A stretch of 64,000 bases of DNA from Gillisella taibaishanensis (GTDB lineage Bacteria > Pseudomonadota > Alphaproteobacteria > Rhizobiales > Rhizobiaceae). The position numbers were made by a program, and so were the translations under genes. Positions 1-8,042 of the stretch are shown one piece after another (within the stretch, counting starts at the first letter, position 1; each line of letters opens with the position of its first letter). The notes below the pieces were generated by a model. The model was given only the letters and a program-made list of their open reading frames with translations. It ran no database searches and was not told where the DNA came from. The DNA is taken from positions 992,001 to 1,056,000 of the forward strand of contig NZ_MKIN01000022.1 in assembly GCF_001938985.1 (NCBI RefSeq), in the 5' to 3' direction.

Positions 1-93
1 ACCGTCACCAGCCAGGGCACCAAGCGCATCTACTCCGTCAACAATCCGGGCTTCGTCAGGCTCAATCTCTGGCTGGACCAGTTTTGGAACTGA
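1..93 (+). CDS. C-terminal fragment of an ArsR-like winged-helix regulator (partial)
   Basis: Only the last 30 codons are inside the window, ending in TGA at 91-93. The fragment ends RIYSVNNPGF..LWLDQFWN. This resembles the end of ArsR-family regulators, where the wing strand (RIYxV) is followed by a helix of the type LxxWLDxFW. A stem-loop that could terminate it follows at 149-178. The call rests on this short tail alone, so ligand and targets cannot be inferred. Confidence 0.5.
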   Translation, partial: TVTSQGTKRIYSVNNPGFVRLNLWLDQFWN

Positions 94-148
94 CGGAACG
101 GCTTGAGCCGGCGCGTTCGCAGTGATTTTCACAGCTCCAGAAACAGAA

Positions 149-186
149 GGCCCCGAAGGCGAAGAGCGCTCCGGGGCCATTATTTA
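149..186 (+). terminator. Putative Rho-independent terminator after the ArsR-like gene
   Basis: GGCCCCG (149-155) pairs with CGGGGCC (172-178), followed by ATTATTT. It lies about 55 bases after the stop codon of the regulator fragment. The U-tract is imperfect. Confidence 0.55.
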
Positions 187-268
187 CTGTGCAAGTCCAT
201 TCGTCTTGCAGAAACTGTATCGGCCTTAGAAACGCGTTACGCAATCGGGGCCGGTGAGCGAAACCTGG

Positions 269-442
269 TCAATGTCTAGTCGACTTCAGGCGCTCCATTT
301 CATCCTTGAGGCGCAGTTTGAGGCGCTTGAGTTCCAGAATTTCTTTGTCGTCGGTCGAGGGTGAGGAAAGGGCGGCATGTAGTTTCTCCTCCAAAACTCC
401 ATGCTTCTTGGCAAGCGATTCAAGATGAGCCTGAATGGTCAT
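269..442 (-). CDS. YdcH family (DUF465) small protein
   Basis: A 57-residue protein read from ATG at 442-440 to TGA at 271-269. It begins MTIQAHLESLAKKHGVLEEK and continues as one charged amphipathic helix rich in Lys, Glu and Leu, with the DDKEILELKRLKLRLKDE segment typical of YdcH/DUF465 proteins. These are short helical-hairpin proteins common in Alphaproteobacteria; no biochemical role is established. The ribosome-binding site AAGGAAGGA lies just upstream. A second YdcH gene follows at 783-986 on the other strand, so the two are divergent paralogues about 340 bases apart. Confidence 0.85.
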   Translation of the reverse strand: MTIQAHLESLAKKHGVLEEKLHAALSSPSTDDKEILELKRLKLRLKDEMERLKSTRH

Positions 443-466
443 TTGATTCTATCCTTCCTTTTCAAC

Positions 467-494
467 CTCCAGCTTCCATCGCTGGAGCTTTTTT
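467..494 (+). terminator. Terminator-like hairpin in the 5' region of the minus-strand ydcH gene
   Basis: CTCCAGC (467-473), loop TTCCATC, GCTGGAG (481-487), then CTTTTTT. The U-run is on the plus strand, although the neighbouring gene on that side (269-442) runs the other way. It may stop plus-strand transcripts, possibly antisense to ydcH, or act as a leader hairpin for ydcH. Confidence 0.45.
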
Positions 495-782
495 GGTTTA
501 CGACAGGAGTGTGACACGATCTTTTCCCGATGTCTAAGGCGAAAAACTGATTTATCTGCGACAATTTCGTGGTGGCACAGGTGACGTTTTTCACCTCGCG
601 TCACCCCATTGCCGTAGGTCACTCATATGGTGGAAGAATTTCAGAAATACCCGAGGGGGTTGGCGAGATGAAAAATATGCAGAAGGGCTAACTTCCCGTT
701 ACCGACGTTTGGTGATAGGAGCTTGCGCCATTCCACCATGCATCAGAAATAGATACAGACATCGACAGAATGGGGACTTAGG

Positions 783-986
783 ATGCCGGATCAGGACCAC
801 GCGGATACAAGGCTTCAGCTCGCAAGGCTTCGTCAGGAACACGAGGATTACGACGCCGCGATCAACGCCATGGTTCAGGTCGGGTGCGATGCCTTGCGGA
901 TCCAGCGCATGAAGAAGAAGAAGCTTGCCATCAAGGACAGGCTCACCAAGCTGGAAGACCAGTTGATCCCCGACATCATCGCCTGA
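783..986 (+). CDS. YdcH family (DUF465) small protein
   Basis: A 67-residue protein that starts MPDQDHADTRLQLARLRQEH and contains a short Lys-rich segment (RMKKKKLAIKDRL) followed by LEDQLIPDI. This pattern of two helices around a Lys/Arg-rich turn is typical of YdcH proteins that precede purE in rhizobial genomes. It ends 15 bases before the purE start, so it is probably co-transcribed with purEK, but the sequence gives no link to purine synthesis. Function unknown. Confidence 0.85.
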   Translation: MPDQDHADTRLQLARLRQEHEDYDAAINAMVQVGCDALRIQRMKKKKLAIKDRLTKLEDQLIPDIIA

Positions 987-1001
987 GAAAGGGTGCCGCC
1001 G

Positions 1002-1502
1002 ATGCAGGACGAAAGACCGCCCGTTGCCATCATCATGGGTAGCCAGTCCGACTGGGAAACCATGAAGAATGCCGCCGATACCCTGGACGCGCTTGGCGTC
1101 AGCTACGAGGCGCGCATCGTCTCGGCCCACCGCACACCCGATCGTATGGTCGCCTTCGCCAAGGGCGCGCGCGACGAAGGCTTCCAGGTGATCATCGCCG
1201 GTGCCGGCGGTGCTGCCCACCTGCCAGGCATGGTCGCATCGCTGACGCCGCTGCCGGTCTTTGGCGTGCCGGTGCAGTCGAAAACCATGTCCGGGCTCGA
1301 CAGCCTCTATTCCATCGTGCAGATGCCGGCCGGCATTCCCGTGGGTACGCTTGCCATCGGCCGCGCCGGCGCTGTCAATGCCGCCCTGCTCGCCTCCCGC
1401 GTGCTGGCCCTGCAGGACGGCGACCTCGCCGACCGGCTGGACGACTGGATCGACAACCAGTCCGCCGCCGTCGCCGATTATCCCACCGACGAAGCCCCTT
1501 GA
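1002..1502 (+). CDS. purE: 5-(carboxyamino)imidazole ribonucleotide mutase
   Basis: Class I PurE, 166 residues from ATG at 1002; an in-frame GTG at 993 would add three residues, but GAAAGGG is better spaced from the ATG. PurE moves the carboxylate of N5-CAIR to carbon 4 of the imidazole to give CAIR in cytosolic purine synthesis. The active-site loop GSQSDW (residues 13-18), the SAHRTP motif with catalytic His43 and the glycine-rich [12 protein letters not shown] substrate loop are intact. purK begins about 55 bases downstream, and the two enzymes act in sequence, with PurK making the unstable N5-CAIR that PurE uses. Length matches the family. Confidence 0.97.
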   Translation: MQDERPPVAIIMGSQSDWETMKNAADTLDALGVSYEARIVSAHRTPDRMVAFAKGARDEGFQVIIAGAGGAAHLPGMVASLTPLPVFGVPVQSKTMSGLDSLYSIVQMPAGIPVGTLAIGRAGAVNAALLASRVLALQDGDLADRLDDWIDNQSAAVADYPTDEAP

Positions 1503-1556
1503 GATCGGCGACCAGGACTGGCCGCAAAGACCAATAATCGTGAACGGATCACCAGC

Positions 1557-2615
1557 GTGAAGACCATTGGTATTATCGGCGGCGGCCAGCTTGGCCGCAT
1601 GCTCTGCATGGCTGCAGCCCGGCTGGGCTATAACACCGTCGTACTCGAACCCCAGGAAGGCTGTCCGGCCGCCCAGGTCGCCGTCAGGCAGATCGTGGCC
1701 GATTATGCCGATCCGAAAGCGCTCGCGGAACTCGCGGCCCTCTGCGATGTCGTGACCTACGAATTCGAAAACGTGCCTGTTTCGGCTGCCGAGGCCCTGC
1801 AGCAAAGCGTGCCGGTCTATCCGCCGGCGCGCGCGCTTGCCGTCTCGCAGGACCGGCTCAGCGAAAAGCGCTTCTTGAACGACAGTGGCATTGCCACCGC
1901 CCCCTTCCGCGCCGTCGACAGCCAGGAGGATCTGGAGCGGGCGCTCAACGAATTCGGCGGCGAAGGCGTGCTGAAGACCCGCCGCTTCGGCTATGATGGC
2001 AAGGGCCAGCGCGTTTACCGCAAGGGCGACGATGCAAGCGGCGGCTACGAGGCACTGGGCGCCGTGCCGCTGATTCTCGAGGGCTTCGTGGCCTTCGAGC
2101 GCGAAATCTCGATCATCGCCGCCCGCGGCATCGACGGCGCGATCGCCTGTTACGACCCCGCCGAAAACATCCACCGTGACGGTATCCTGCATACCTCGAC
2201 CGTTCCGGCCTCGATCTCACCCGAGACGGCTGAGGCCGCCCGATCGGCGGCGGAAAAGCTCCTGACAGGCCTCGACTATGTCGGCGTGGTCGGGCTTGAA
2301 CTGTTCCTGATGGCCGATGGCAGCCTGATTGCCAATGAAATGGCGCCACGCGTGCACAATTCCGGCCACTGGACAGAAGCCGCCTGCCTGATCTCGCAAT
2401 TCGAGCAGCATATCCGCGCCGTTGCCGGCCTGCCGCTCGGCTCGACTGCCCGCCACAGCGACTGCGTGATGACCAACCTGATCGGCGACGACATCGACGC
2501 CCTGCCCGCCTGGCTGGGACAAAAGAACGTGCTGGTGCATATGTATGGCAAGGCCGACGCACGGCCCGGCCGCAAGATGGGCCATGTCACCGCGCTGACG
2601 TCAGCGCGCTCCTGA
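1557..2615 (+). CDS. purK: N5-carboxyaminoimidazole ribonucleotide synthase
   Basis: An ATP-grasp enzyme of 352 residues that uses ATP and bicarbonate to carboxylate AIR, giving N5-CAIR for PurE. The start is GTG at 1557 (protein MKTIGIIGGGQLGRML), carrying the N-terminal nucleotide-fold glycine motif. The ATP-grasp core shows KTRRFGYDGKGQ, then EREISIIAAR, and the metal-binding NEMAPRVHNSGHW. This last motif is characteristic of PurK. It follows purE directly in the same operon. A hairpin with a U-run at 2722-2742 probably ends the transcript. Confidence 0.97.
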   Translation: MKTIGIIGGGQLGRMLCMAAARLGYNTVVLEPQEGCPAAQVAVRQIVADYADPKALAELAALCDVVTYEFENVPVSAAEALQQSVPVYPPARALAVSQDRLSEKRFLNDSGIATAPFRAVDSQEDLERALNEFGGEGVLKTRRFGYDGKGQRVYRKGDDASGGYEALGAVPLILEGFVAFEREISIIAARGIDGAIACYDPAENIHRDGILHTSTVPASISPETAEAARSAAEKLLTGLDYVGVVGLELFLMADGSLIANEMAPRVHNSGHWTEAACLISQFEQHIRAVAGLPLGSTARHSDCVMTNLIGDDIDALPAWLGQKNVLVHMYGKADARPGRKMGHVTALTSARS

Positions 2616-2673
2616 ACTGGCTCCTGAACCGGGAATAACCTGCCGGATCGGGGGAAAATGCCCGGTTTTGCGG

Positions 2674-2703
2674 TTGACAGGCCGGGTTCTCACGGGGTAT
2701 GTG
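2674..2703 (+). promoter_or_regulatory. Putative sigma-70 promoter upstream of rpmJ
   Basis: TTGACA at 2674-2679 is separated by 18 bases from TATGTG at 2698-2703. The -35 box is perfect and the -10 box moderate. The promoter lies upstream of a terminator-like hairpin (2722-2742), so transcripts starting here would have to pass that hairpin to reach rpmJ. Confidence 0.45.
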
Positions 2704-2721
2704 CCTGCAACCCTGAAACAG

Positions 2722-2742
2722 CGCGCCCCGCGGTGCGTTTTT
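2722..2742 (+). terminator. Rho-independent terminator after purK, or leader attenuator of rpmJ
   Basis: CGCGCC (2722-2727), loop CCGC, GGTGCG (2732-2737), then TTTTT. The stem is fully paired with one G-U pair. Its position fits the end of the purEK transcript. Confidence 0.65.
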
Positions 2743-2801
2743 CTTTGATATTACATCCCGGTGGAACCGCTTGGTTCCCTGGCAACCATGCGGATCTAAA
2801 A

Positions 2802-2927
2802 ATGAAGATCAAGAATTCGCTGAAAGCGCTCAAGGCACGTCACCGCGACAACCGTCTGGTTCGCCGCAAGGGCCGCGTTTACATCATCAACAAGCAGAAC
2901 CCGCGTTTCAAGGCCCGTCAGGGCTGA
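2802..2927 (+). CDS. rpmJ: 50S ribosomal protein L36, zinc-free type
   Basis: A 41-residue protein beginning [18 protein letters not shown] and ending [13 protein letters not shown]36 is the smallest protein of the large ribosomal subunit. This version has no cysteine, so it is the C-minus (YkgO-like) type that folds without zinc, which is usual in Alphaproteobacteria. The start at 2802 gives the standard length; an upstream in-frame extension to 2658 is not supported by the family. A strong hairpin terminator follows at 2960-2988. Confidence 0.97.
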   Translation: MKIKNSLKALKARHRDNRLVRRKGRVYIINKQNPRFKARQG

Positions 2928-2959
2928 TCGACTTCGGTCGGTCGCCTCGCCTCCCCAGG

Positions 2960-2994
2960 GGGCGGCATCACCCCGGCGTGATGCGCCCTTTATG
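2960..2994 (+). terminator. Rho-independent terminator after rpmJ
   Basis: GGGCG-CATCAC (2960-2971, with one bulged G) pairs with GTGATGCGCCC (2978-2988), loop CCCGGC, followed by TTTAT. It lies 33 bases after the rpmJ stop. Confidence 0.75.
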
Positions 2995-3033
2995 ATAGGG
3001 TGAGGCCAGCATAAATGCAGAATTCGGTTTGAA

Positions 3034-3073
3034 ACAAAGCGCATGCGCGATAGATTATCGGCATGCGCTTTGT
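3034..3073 (+). promoter_or_regulatory. Long hairpin covering the start codon of the TPR-protein gene
   Basis: ACAAAGCGCATGC (3034-3046) is a perfect 13-base inverted repeat of GCATGCGCTTTGT (3061-3073). Inside it CGATA and TATCG pair again around a GAT loop. The result is an 18-bp stem with one bulge that contains the ATG at 3063. No ribosome-binding site is visible outside it. It may control translation or be a protein-binding palindrome. Confidence 0.6.
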
Positions 3074-3977
3074 TCGTTTGTCCCTTCGTTCGATTCTTCT
3101 CACCTGCTTGACAGCCACTGTCGGTAGCATGGTGCCGGCCTTTCAGGCCGCCCAGGCGCATCCCCTTGCCGATCTCGTGGCAAACGGAGCGCCCACCAAG
3201 CCGGATCAAGGGCCGTCAGCTTCGCCCTTCATGCCGCAGGACAAGACACCGCTCCAGCCGCCAGCGCAAAGCATGCCGCCCGCCCTGCCCTTCACCCCCG
3301 ATGACAAAAACGGCCCGCCGCTTGCCGATCAGCAGGACGAACCCGGCCAGAACGGCCCGGGAAAACCAGGGCAAGATCAAAACCAGTCGGATAAGGGCCT
3401 GAACGACGACAACGACCAAGGCAAGAAGAAGAACGACCAGCAGCAATCCGCCCCAGTCGAACGCCTGGAAGACCGCAGCAGCACGCTAGCGCTTGCCGGC
3501 AAGCCCGCCGATGAATTGCTGACCCAGTTGAAGCGCGAGCGTCAGCCCGAGGCAGCGAAAGCCATTGCCGCAGCCATCATGGCAGACTGGTCCGATTCCG
3601 GCAGCCCGACCGTCAATCTACTGATGCAATGGGCGGACAAGGCCATCAAGGACAAGAAGAACGCGGCCGCCTTCGATTTTCTCGATCAGGCCGTGGTACT
3701 GAAGCCTGACTATGCCAATGGCTGGGGCCGGCGCGCCAGCCTGCATTACGAGATGGGCAATTACCGCAAGGCGATGTCCGATCTCAATCATGTGCTGGCC
3801 CTGGAGCCACGCCATTTCGGCGCGCTCGAAATGCTCGGCAATATCCTCGGCGAAACCGGCAGCGACGCCAAGGCGCTTGAAACGTGGCAGCGCTATCTGG
3901 ACATTTATCCTGCCGACCGCGCGGCCCAGAAGACCGTCACGGATCTCTCGGAAAAACTGGCGGGCGCACGCACATAG
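3063..3977 (+). CDS. Secreted tetratricopeptide-repeat protein
   Basis: A 304-residue protein. Residues 1-35 form a Sec-type signal peptide ending AAQAH. Then come a Pro-rich segment and a charged Asp/Asn/Gln/Lys stretch (about residues 75-140), probably disordered. The C-terminal half contains TPR units with the spacing of AxxxxxxALxLxP motifs (KAMSDLNHVLALEPR; ALETWQRYLDIYP). TPR domains bind proteins or peptides, and the signal peptide puts this one in the periplasm. The partner is unknown. The start codon lies inside a long hairpin (3034-3073), and no other in-frame start would keep the signal peptide. An alpha/beta hydrolase follows on the same strand after 84 bases. Confidence 0.85.
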   Translation: MRFVRLSLRSILLTCLTATVGSMVPAFQAAQAHPLADLVANGAPTKPDQGPSASPFMPQDKTPLQPPAQSMPPALPFTPDDKNGPPLADQQDEPGQNGPGKPGQDQNQSDKGLNDDNDQGKKKNDQQQSAPVERLEDRSSTLALAGKPADELLTQLKRERQPEAAKAIAAAIMADWSDSGSPTVNLLMQWADKAIKDKKNAAAFDFLDQAVVLKPDYANGWGRRASLHYEMGNYRKAMSDLNHVLALEPRHFGALEMLGNILGETGSDAKALETWQRYLDIYPADRAAQKTVTDLSEKLAGART

Positions 3978-4061
3978 CATGATCCGCTTCAGCCCGCCCA
4001 AGAGCAATGGAAACCGCCCCTTCACAACCCGCCGGCCTACCAATCCTGAGAGGACGCGCGC

Positions 4062-5075
4062 ATGCTGACGGCTGCCCTGACAATCGTTGCCGCTCTTGCC
4101 TTACTCTTGGTTGTGCTCCTAGTGTTTTCCACAGTCAAAATAGCACAGATCACTGAAACCCATCCAAATTTAGGGCAACTAATCCCTATAAGGGACGGCC
4201 ATCTCAATCTTTTGCACCTTCCGCCCGGACCAGATGCCGACCTGCCGCCGCTGGTGTTCATTCACGGCGCGAGCGGCAATCTGCGCGATCAGGCGGAGGC
4301 GTTTCGGCCCGCTCTCGAAGGCCGTGCCGAGCTTGTTTTTGTCGACCGTCCCGGCCATGGCTATTCTCCGCGCGGTGGATCGCGCAACGACACGCCTGAT
4401 GGCCAGGCAGACGCCATTGTCGAAGCGCTGGATGCACTTGGTATTAGCAGCGCCATCATCATTGGCCATTCCTTCGGTGGCGCCATTGTCGCAAGCCTTG
4501 CCCTGCGGCATCCCGGCAAGGTGGCGGGGCTTCTTTTCCTCGCTCCTGCCACGCATCCCTGGCCGGGCGGGGTCGACTGGCATTATAACCTGACGGCAAT
4601 GCCGATCATCGGCCCTCTCTTTGCCCGCACGATTGCACCACTGGCCGGTCTCGCGCGAATGGACGCAGCAACCCGCGGCGTTTTTGCGCCCAATGCAAGA
4701 CCTGAGGGCTATGTCGAGCGGACCGGGCCGAGCCTGGTGCTACGGCCACGCACCTTCCGCAGCAACGCTATCGATGTGAGCGGGCTTCACGCCTATGTCA
4801 CCCGCACGGCGCCCCGCTACCGGGAGATCAAGGCACCGACCGTGATCATCACCGGCGACAGCGACCCGATCGTGCTCGCACACATCCATTCGGACGGCCT
4901 CGCCCGCGACATCGACGGTGCCAGATTGCTTTGGGTGAGAAACCTCGGCCACAAGCCCGATTACTGCGCCACCGACCTTGCGGTCGCCGCTATAGAGACG
5001 CTTGCCGGACGTAATCACGATTTAGAGAGCTTGGCCGAGATGCGAAGCCGCGCTTTGGAATTGTCAACAAACTGA
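4062..5075 (+). CDS. Membrane-anchored alpha/beta hydrolase
   Basis: A 337-residue protein with one N-terminal hydrophobic helix (residues 1-28) followed by an alpha/beta-hydrolase domain. The oxyanion segment HGASGN, the nucleophile elbow GHSFGGA, the acid in TGDSDPIV and the final histidine in NLGHKPD give a complete Ser-Asp-His triad. Such enzymes cleave esters, amides or haloalkanes; the substrate cannot be told from the sequence. The N-terminal helix suggests attachment to the inner membrane. It lies 84 bases after the TPR gene and may be co-transcribed. A hairpin with flanking A/T runs at 5275-5303 could end the transcript. Confidence 0.88.
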   Translation: MLTAALTIVAALALLLVVLLVFSTVKIAQITETHPNLGQLIPIRDGHLNLLHLPPGPDADLPPLVFIHGASGNLRDQAEAFRPALEGRAELVFVDRPGHGYSPRGGSRNDTPDGQADAIVEALDALGISSAIIIGHSFGGAIVASLALRHPGKVAGLLFLAPATHPWPGGVDWHYNLTAMPIIGPLFARTIAPLAGLARMDAATRGVFAPNARPEGYVERTGPSLVLRPRTFRSNAIDVSGLHAYVTRTAPRYREIKAPTVIITGDSDPIVLAHIHSDGLARDIDGARLLWVRNLGHKPDYCATDLAVAAIETLAGRNHDLESLAEMRSRALELSTN

Positions 5076-5436
5076 TAACTAAGCGCGTTATTTAATAGGC
5101 CAGTAACCAGTGGCCGACAGCGCAACACAACCATTGGTTAGATGGAATTGACAGCACAATCATATTTTGCAAAACTCAATTCATAAGAACTAAGCAGTTC
5201 CTACATTAATTTTATCAAAGACGAAATTAAATTACTCTAATATACAAACAAAAAATACATTAAACATGAGTAATAAAGCCGCCCCTCCCAGGCGGCTTTA
5301 TTATGTTGAGCGGCACACAAAACCTGTGACGGCGTCCCCCAGTTACACGTTTATTTGGAAGCGGCACGGTCGACCGCACTGCCAGCAAAACCATCGCTAC
5401 AAGCCACGCCACCTTCGTTACTGGACGTCCACAAAC
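5076..5436. other. Gene-free, partly AT-rich intergenic region
   Basis: From about 5080 to 5275 the sequence is much richer in A and T than its surroundings. A TTGACA occurs near 5148, but no matching -10 box stands at 16-18 bases. The region ends in two hairpins: one at 5275-5303, usable from both sides, and the pyk terminator at 5437-5468. I see no supported coding region. Confidence 0.6.
5275..5303 (+). terminator. Rho-independent terminator
   Basis: AAAGCCGCC (5275-5283) and GGCGGCTTT (5291-5299) form a perfect 9-bp stem around CCTCCCA, followed by ATTATG. It is probably the end of the hydrolase transcript, and because of the A/T flanks it could work in both directions. Confidence 0.65.
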
Positions 5437-5468
5437 GAAAACGCCGCCCATCCTGGCGGAGGGCGGCG
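5437..5468 (-). terminator. Rho-independent terminator after pyk
   Basis: On the minus strand CGCCGCCC (5468-5461) pairs with GGGCGGCG (5449-5442), followed by TTTT. It lies about 60 bases beyond the pyk stop codon. Confidence 0.75.
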
Positions 5469-5529
5469 CAGAAAAATAGGATCAACAAAGATCACATCGG
5501 CGCTGGTAGGCGCCGAAGGTTTCAGACCA

Positions 5530-6969
5530 TCAAACGCCGGAGAGACCGTCCGGGCCGATATAGGCAATGCGCAGCATGTTCGTGGCGCCGGGGGTGCCGA
5601 GCGGCACGCCAGCCGAGATGATGACGCGGTCGCCAGGCTTGCCAAACTCTTCCGAGACGACAATACGGCATGCACGGTTGACCATGTCGTCCAGGTCGGT
5701 CGGCTCTTCCGAGACGACGCAGTGCAGGCCCCAGACCACCGACAGGCGGCGAGCCGTCTGGATGACCGGCGACAGCGCCAGGATCGGCACTTCCGGCCGC
5801 TCACGCGACGCGCGCAGGCCGGTATTGCCCGAAGATGTGTAGCAGACGATCGCGGTCAGCTTCAGCGTTTCGGCGATCTGGCGGGCTGCGAGCGAAATCG
5901 CATCGGCGCCAGTTGCTTCCGGCTGCGGGCGCTGCGCATAGATGATGCCGGGATAGTGCGGGTCAAGCTCGACCGTGTGAGCAATCGAGGCCATGGTTGC
6001 GACCGCTTCAACCGGATACTGGCCGGACGCCGATTCGGCAGACAGCATGATCGCATCGGCGCCTTCGAACACGGCGGTTGCCACGTCGGACACTTCGGCG
6101 CGGGTCGGGACCGGCGCGGAAATCATTGATTCCAGCATCTGGGTGGCGACGACAACAGGCTTGCCTTCGCGGCGGCAGGCGCGGATCAACTGCTTCTGGA
6201 TACCGGGAACCGCTTCAAGCGGCATTTCGACACCGAGGTCGCCACGGGCCACCATCAGCGCGTCGGACAATTCAATGATTTCGTCGATGCGTTCGATGGC
6301 CTGCGGCTTTTCAATCTTCGACATCAGGCCGACGCGGCCACGGGCGATCTTGCGCACTTCGGCCAGATCTTCCGGACGCTGGATGAAGGACAATGCCACC
6401 CAGTCGACATCGTTGGTGGCGAGAACCGCATCCAGGTCGGCGCGGTCCTTGTCGGTCAGCACGCCGGTGGCGAGAATGGTATCGGGCAGGCTAACGCCCT
6501 TGCGGTCGGAAATCTTGGTGCCAGAGACGACCGTACAGACAATGGTCTTGCCGTCGCACTTTTCGGCACGCAGATGCAGCTTGCCGTCATCGATCAGCAG
6601 GCGATGGCCAACCTTGACCGCTTCCAGGATTTCCGGATGCGGCAGATAGACCCGGTGCTCGTCGCCAGGGGCTTCGTTGCTGTCGAGGGTAAAGGTCTGG
6701 CCGGGCTTCAGCTCGACGGTCGTATTGGCAAATTTGCCGACGCGCAGCTTCGGACCCTGCAAGTCGGCGAGAATGCCGATCGGGCGACCGCAGGCGGCCT
6801 CCACGTTACGGATGCGCTGGATCAGCGTGCGCATCACATCGTGGCTGGCATGGCTCATATTGATTCGGAAAAGATCGGCGCCAGCCTCATGCAGCTTGCG
6901 GATCATGGCTTCGTCCTGCGAAGCCGGTCCGAGCGTTGCGAGAATCTTGACTTTGCGGTTGCGCTTCAT
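5530..6969 (-). CDS. pyk: Pyruvate kinase
   Basis: A 479-residue protein that makes pyruvate and ATP from phosphoenolpyruvate and ADP, the last step of glycolysis and the lower Entner-Doudoroff pathway. It shows the N-terminal ILATLGPAS and RINMSHAS motifs, the active-site signature KIEKPQAIERIDEI, the metal-binding ARGDLGVEMPLE, ATQMLESMI and a C-terminal allosteric domain. Length matches bacterial single-chain pyruvate kinases. Its ATG (6969-6967) overlaps the stop of the upstream DUF1036 gene by 4 bases (ATGA), so the two are translationally coupled. A terminator follows at 5437-5468. Confidence 0.97.
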   Translation of the reverse strand: MKRNRKVKILATLGPASQDEAMIRKLHEAGADLFRINMSHASHDVMRTLIQRIRNVEAACGRPIGILADLQGPKLRVGKFANTTVELKPGQTFTLDSNEAPGDEHRVYLPHPEILEAVKVGHRLLIDDGKLHLRAEKCDGKTIVCTVVSGTKISDRKGVSLPDTILATGVLTDKDRADLDAVLATNDVDWVALSFIQRPEDLAEVRKIARGRVGLMSKIEKPQAIERIDEIIELSDALMVARGDLGVEMPLEAVPGIQKQLIRACRREGKPVVVATQMLESMISAPVPTRAEVSDVATAVFEGADAIMLSAESASGQYPVEAVATMASIAHTVELDPHYPGIIYAQRPQPEATGADAISLAARQIAETLKLTAIVCYTSSGNTGLRASRERPEVPILALSPVIQTARRLSVVWGLHCVVSEEPTDLDDMVNRACRIVVSEEFGKPGDRVIISAGVPLGTPGATNMLRIAYIGPDGLSGV

Positions 6970-7445
6970 TGCTTCTGGCCTTCCTGAGTCCCTGGCGTAT
7001 CGGACAGCTGAACCATCCAGCTCCCCTGGCGGCCCGTGTCATATTCCTTGAATCCCATCTGCTGGTAACCGCGCTTGAAACAATCCCCGACCCCGACGAT
7101 CTTGAACTCGTTTTCCGCCACGCACATGTTCACATTACCGGTCCAGCGACCGCCGCGCGCGGCGTCTTCGGCATAGAGGTAATAGTAGCGCGACTTCAGC
7201 TCACCTTCGATCAGTGTGGCGCAGGTGGAGGCAGGCACCTGCCACCAGCCCTCGCTAATCCAGCCTTCCGCCGCCCGGTAACCGATGGCGACGCCGACGA
7301 GATTGGCCGAACCGTTGCAGACGCGAAAATCGGCACGCGCCGCCGTGGCAAAGGCAAAAGGTGAAAAAACGATGCTCAATAACAGGCTGAGGCGCCAGAG
7401 GCGGCCCGGTCCTGTTACGAAAGAGAGTGTGTTGGAATGAGGCAC
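6966..7445 (-). CDS. DUF1036 secreted protein coupled to pyk
   Basis: Predicted 159 residues from a GTG at 7445, giving a signal peptide (LWRLSLLLSIVFSPFAFA, cut near TAARA) and then the DUF1036 domain: ADFRVCNGS, GYRAAEGWISEGWW and NVNMCVAENEF. The domain has several conserved cysteines and aromatic residues; its function is unknown, although it is common just upstream of pyk in rhizobia. The reading frame stays open to 7655, but those residues lack any signal-peptide character, so a start near 7445 is preferred with some doubt. The stop codon overlaps the pyk ATG. Confidence 0.75.
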   Translation of the reverse strand: MPHSNTLSFVTGPGRLWRLSLLLSIVFSPFAFATAARADFRVCNGSANLVGVAIGYRAAEGWISEGWWQVPASTCATLIEGELKSRYYYLYAEDAARGGRWTGNVNMCVAENEFKIVGVGDCFKRGYQQMGFKEYDTGRQGSWMVQLSDTPGTQEGQKQ

Positions 7446-8042
7446 GGCTTCCGACGAAACTCCATATTTCTGTGTTGCCTTCTTGCGATTATGGACCAAG
7501 AAAGTCAACGCAACTCTAATCGATTGTATTCCCCATGCAGATGATGAGGGGTGAGTTTGACTGAATGGTGACAAGGCGCGCCTCCTGTGCCTGCATGGGA
7601 GCAGAGCCAACGAGTTTGCCGCGCCATGATGCGAAGCGAGACCTGCTTCTATCATAAGACCGGCGACAAGAGGTTAAACCGGTTCACCCATCCTGTACTA
7701 TCGGAACGGGCGGAAAAGCTGGTGATAATTGCAGGCACACGGCGTTCCGCCTCGTAAACGTTGTGACCAGGTGGCATCTCCATTGCAGCCCCGAGTCTGT
7801 GAATCAACATTATTCGACCTGTGATAAAAAATGGGTGTAAAGATGTAATTGCCTGTGAAAACTCTTGAAACACCAGAGTTTTTAACCGGCATCGTCACTG
7901 ATTTAACCCGGATGCCGTAGCCGATCGACATTTTATCGACTATTTGTCGCAATTCGACCCAGGAGGCAATTTATGCCGACGGGAGGGCTGCAGGGGTTGC
8001 TGCCGCCCATCAGGGCCTCCCAATCACATAAATGTGTCAGTC
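7446..8042. other. Divergent intergenic region between the DUF1036 and amidohydrolase genes
   Basis: About 600 bases, probably holding promoters for both directions. An 8-bp stem AAAACTCT/AGAGTTTT with a following T lies near 7857-7883. A perfect AGGAGG at 7962-7967 stands before an ATG (7973) whose frame overlaps the next gene but does not match it. No conserved coding region is recognised. Confidence 0.5.

Noticed and set aside
699..2192. Long minus-strand open frame (497 codons) across purE and purK
   Set aside because: It lies antisense to two well-conserved genes, and its residue make-up (Gly, Ala, His, Arg and Val-rich, no domain motif) is what the opposite strand of GC-rich codons gives.
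5266..6129. Plus-strand frame of 287 codons over the end of pyk
   Set aside because: Mostly antisense to pyk and begins inside a terminator hairpin.
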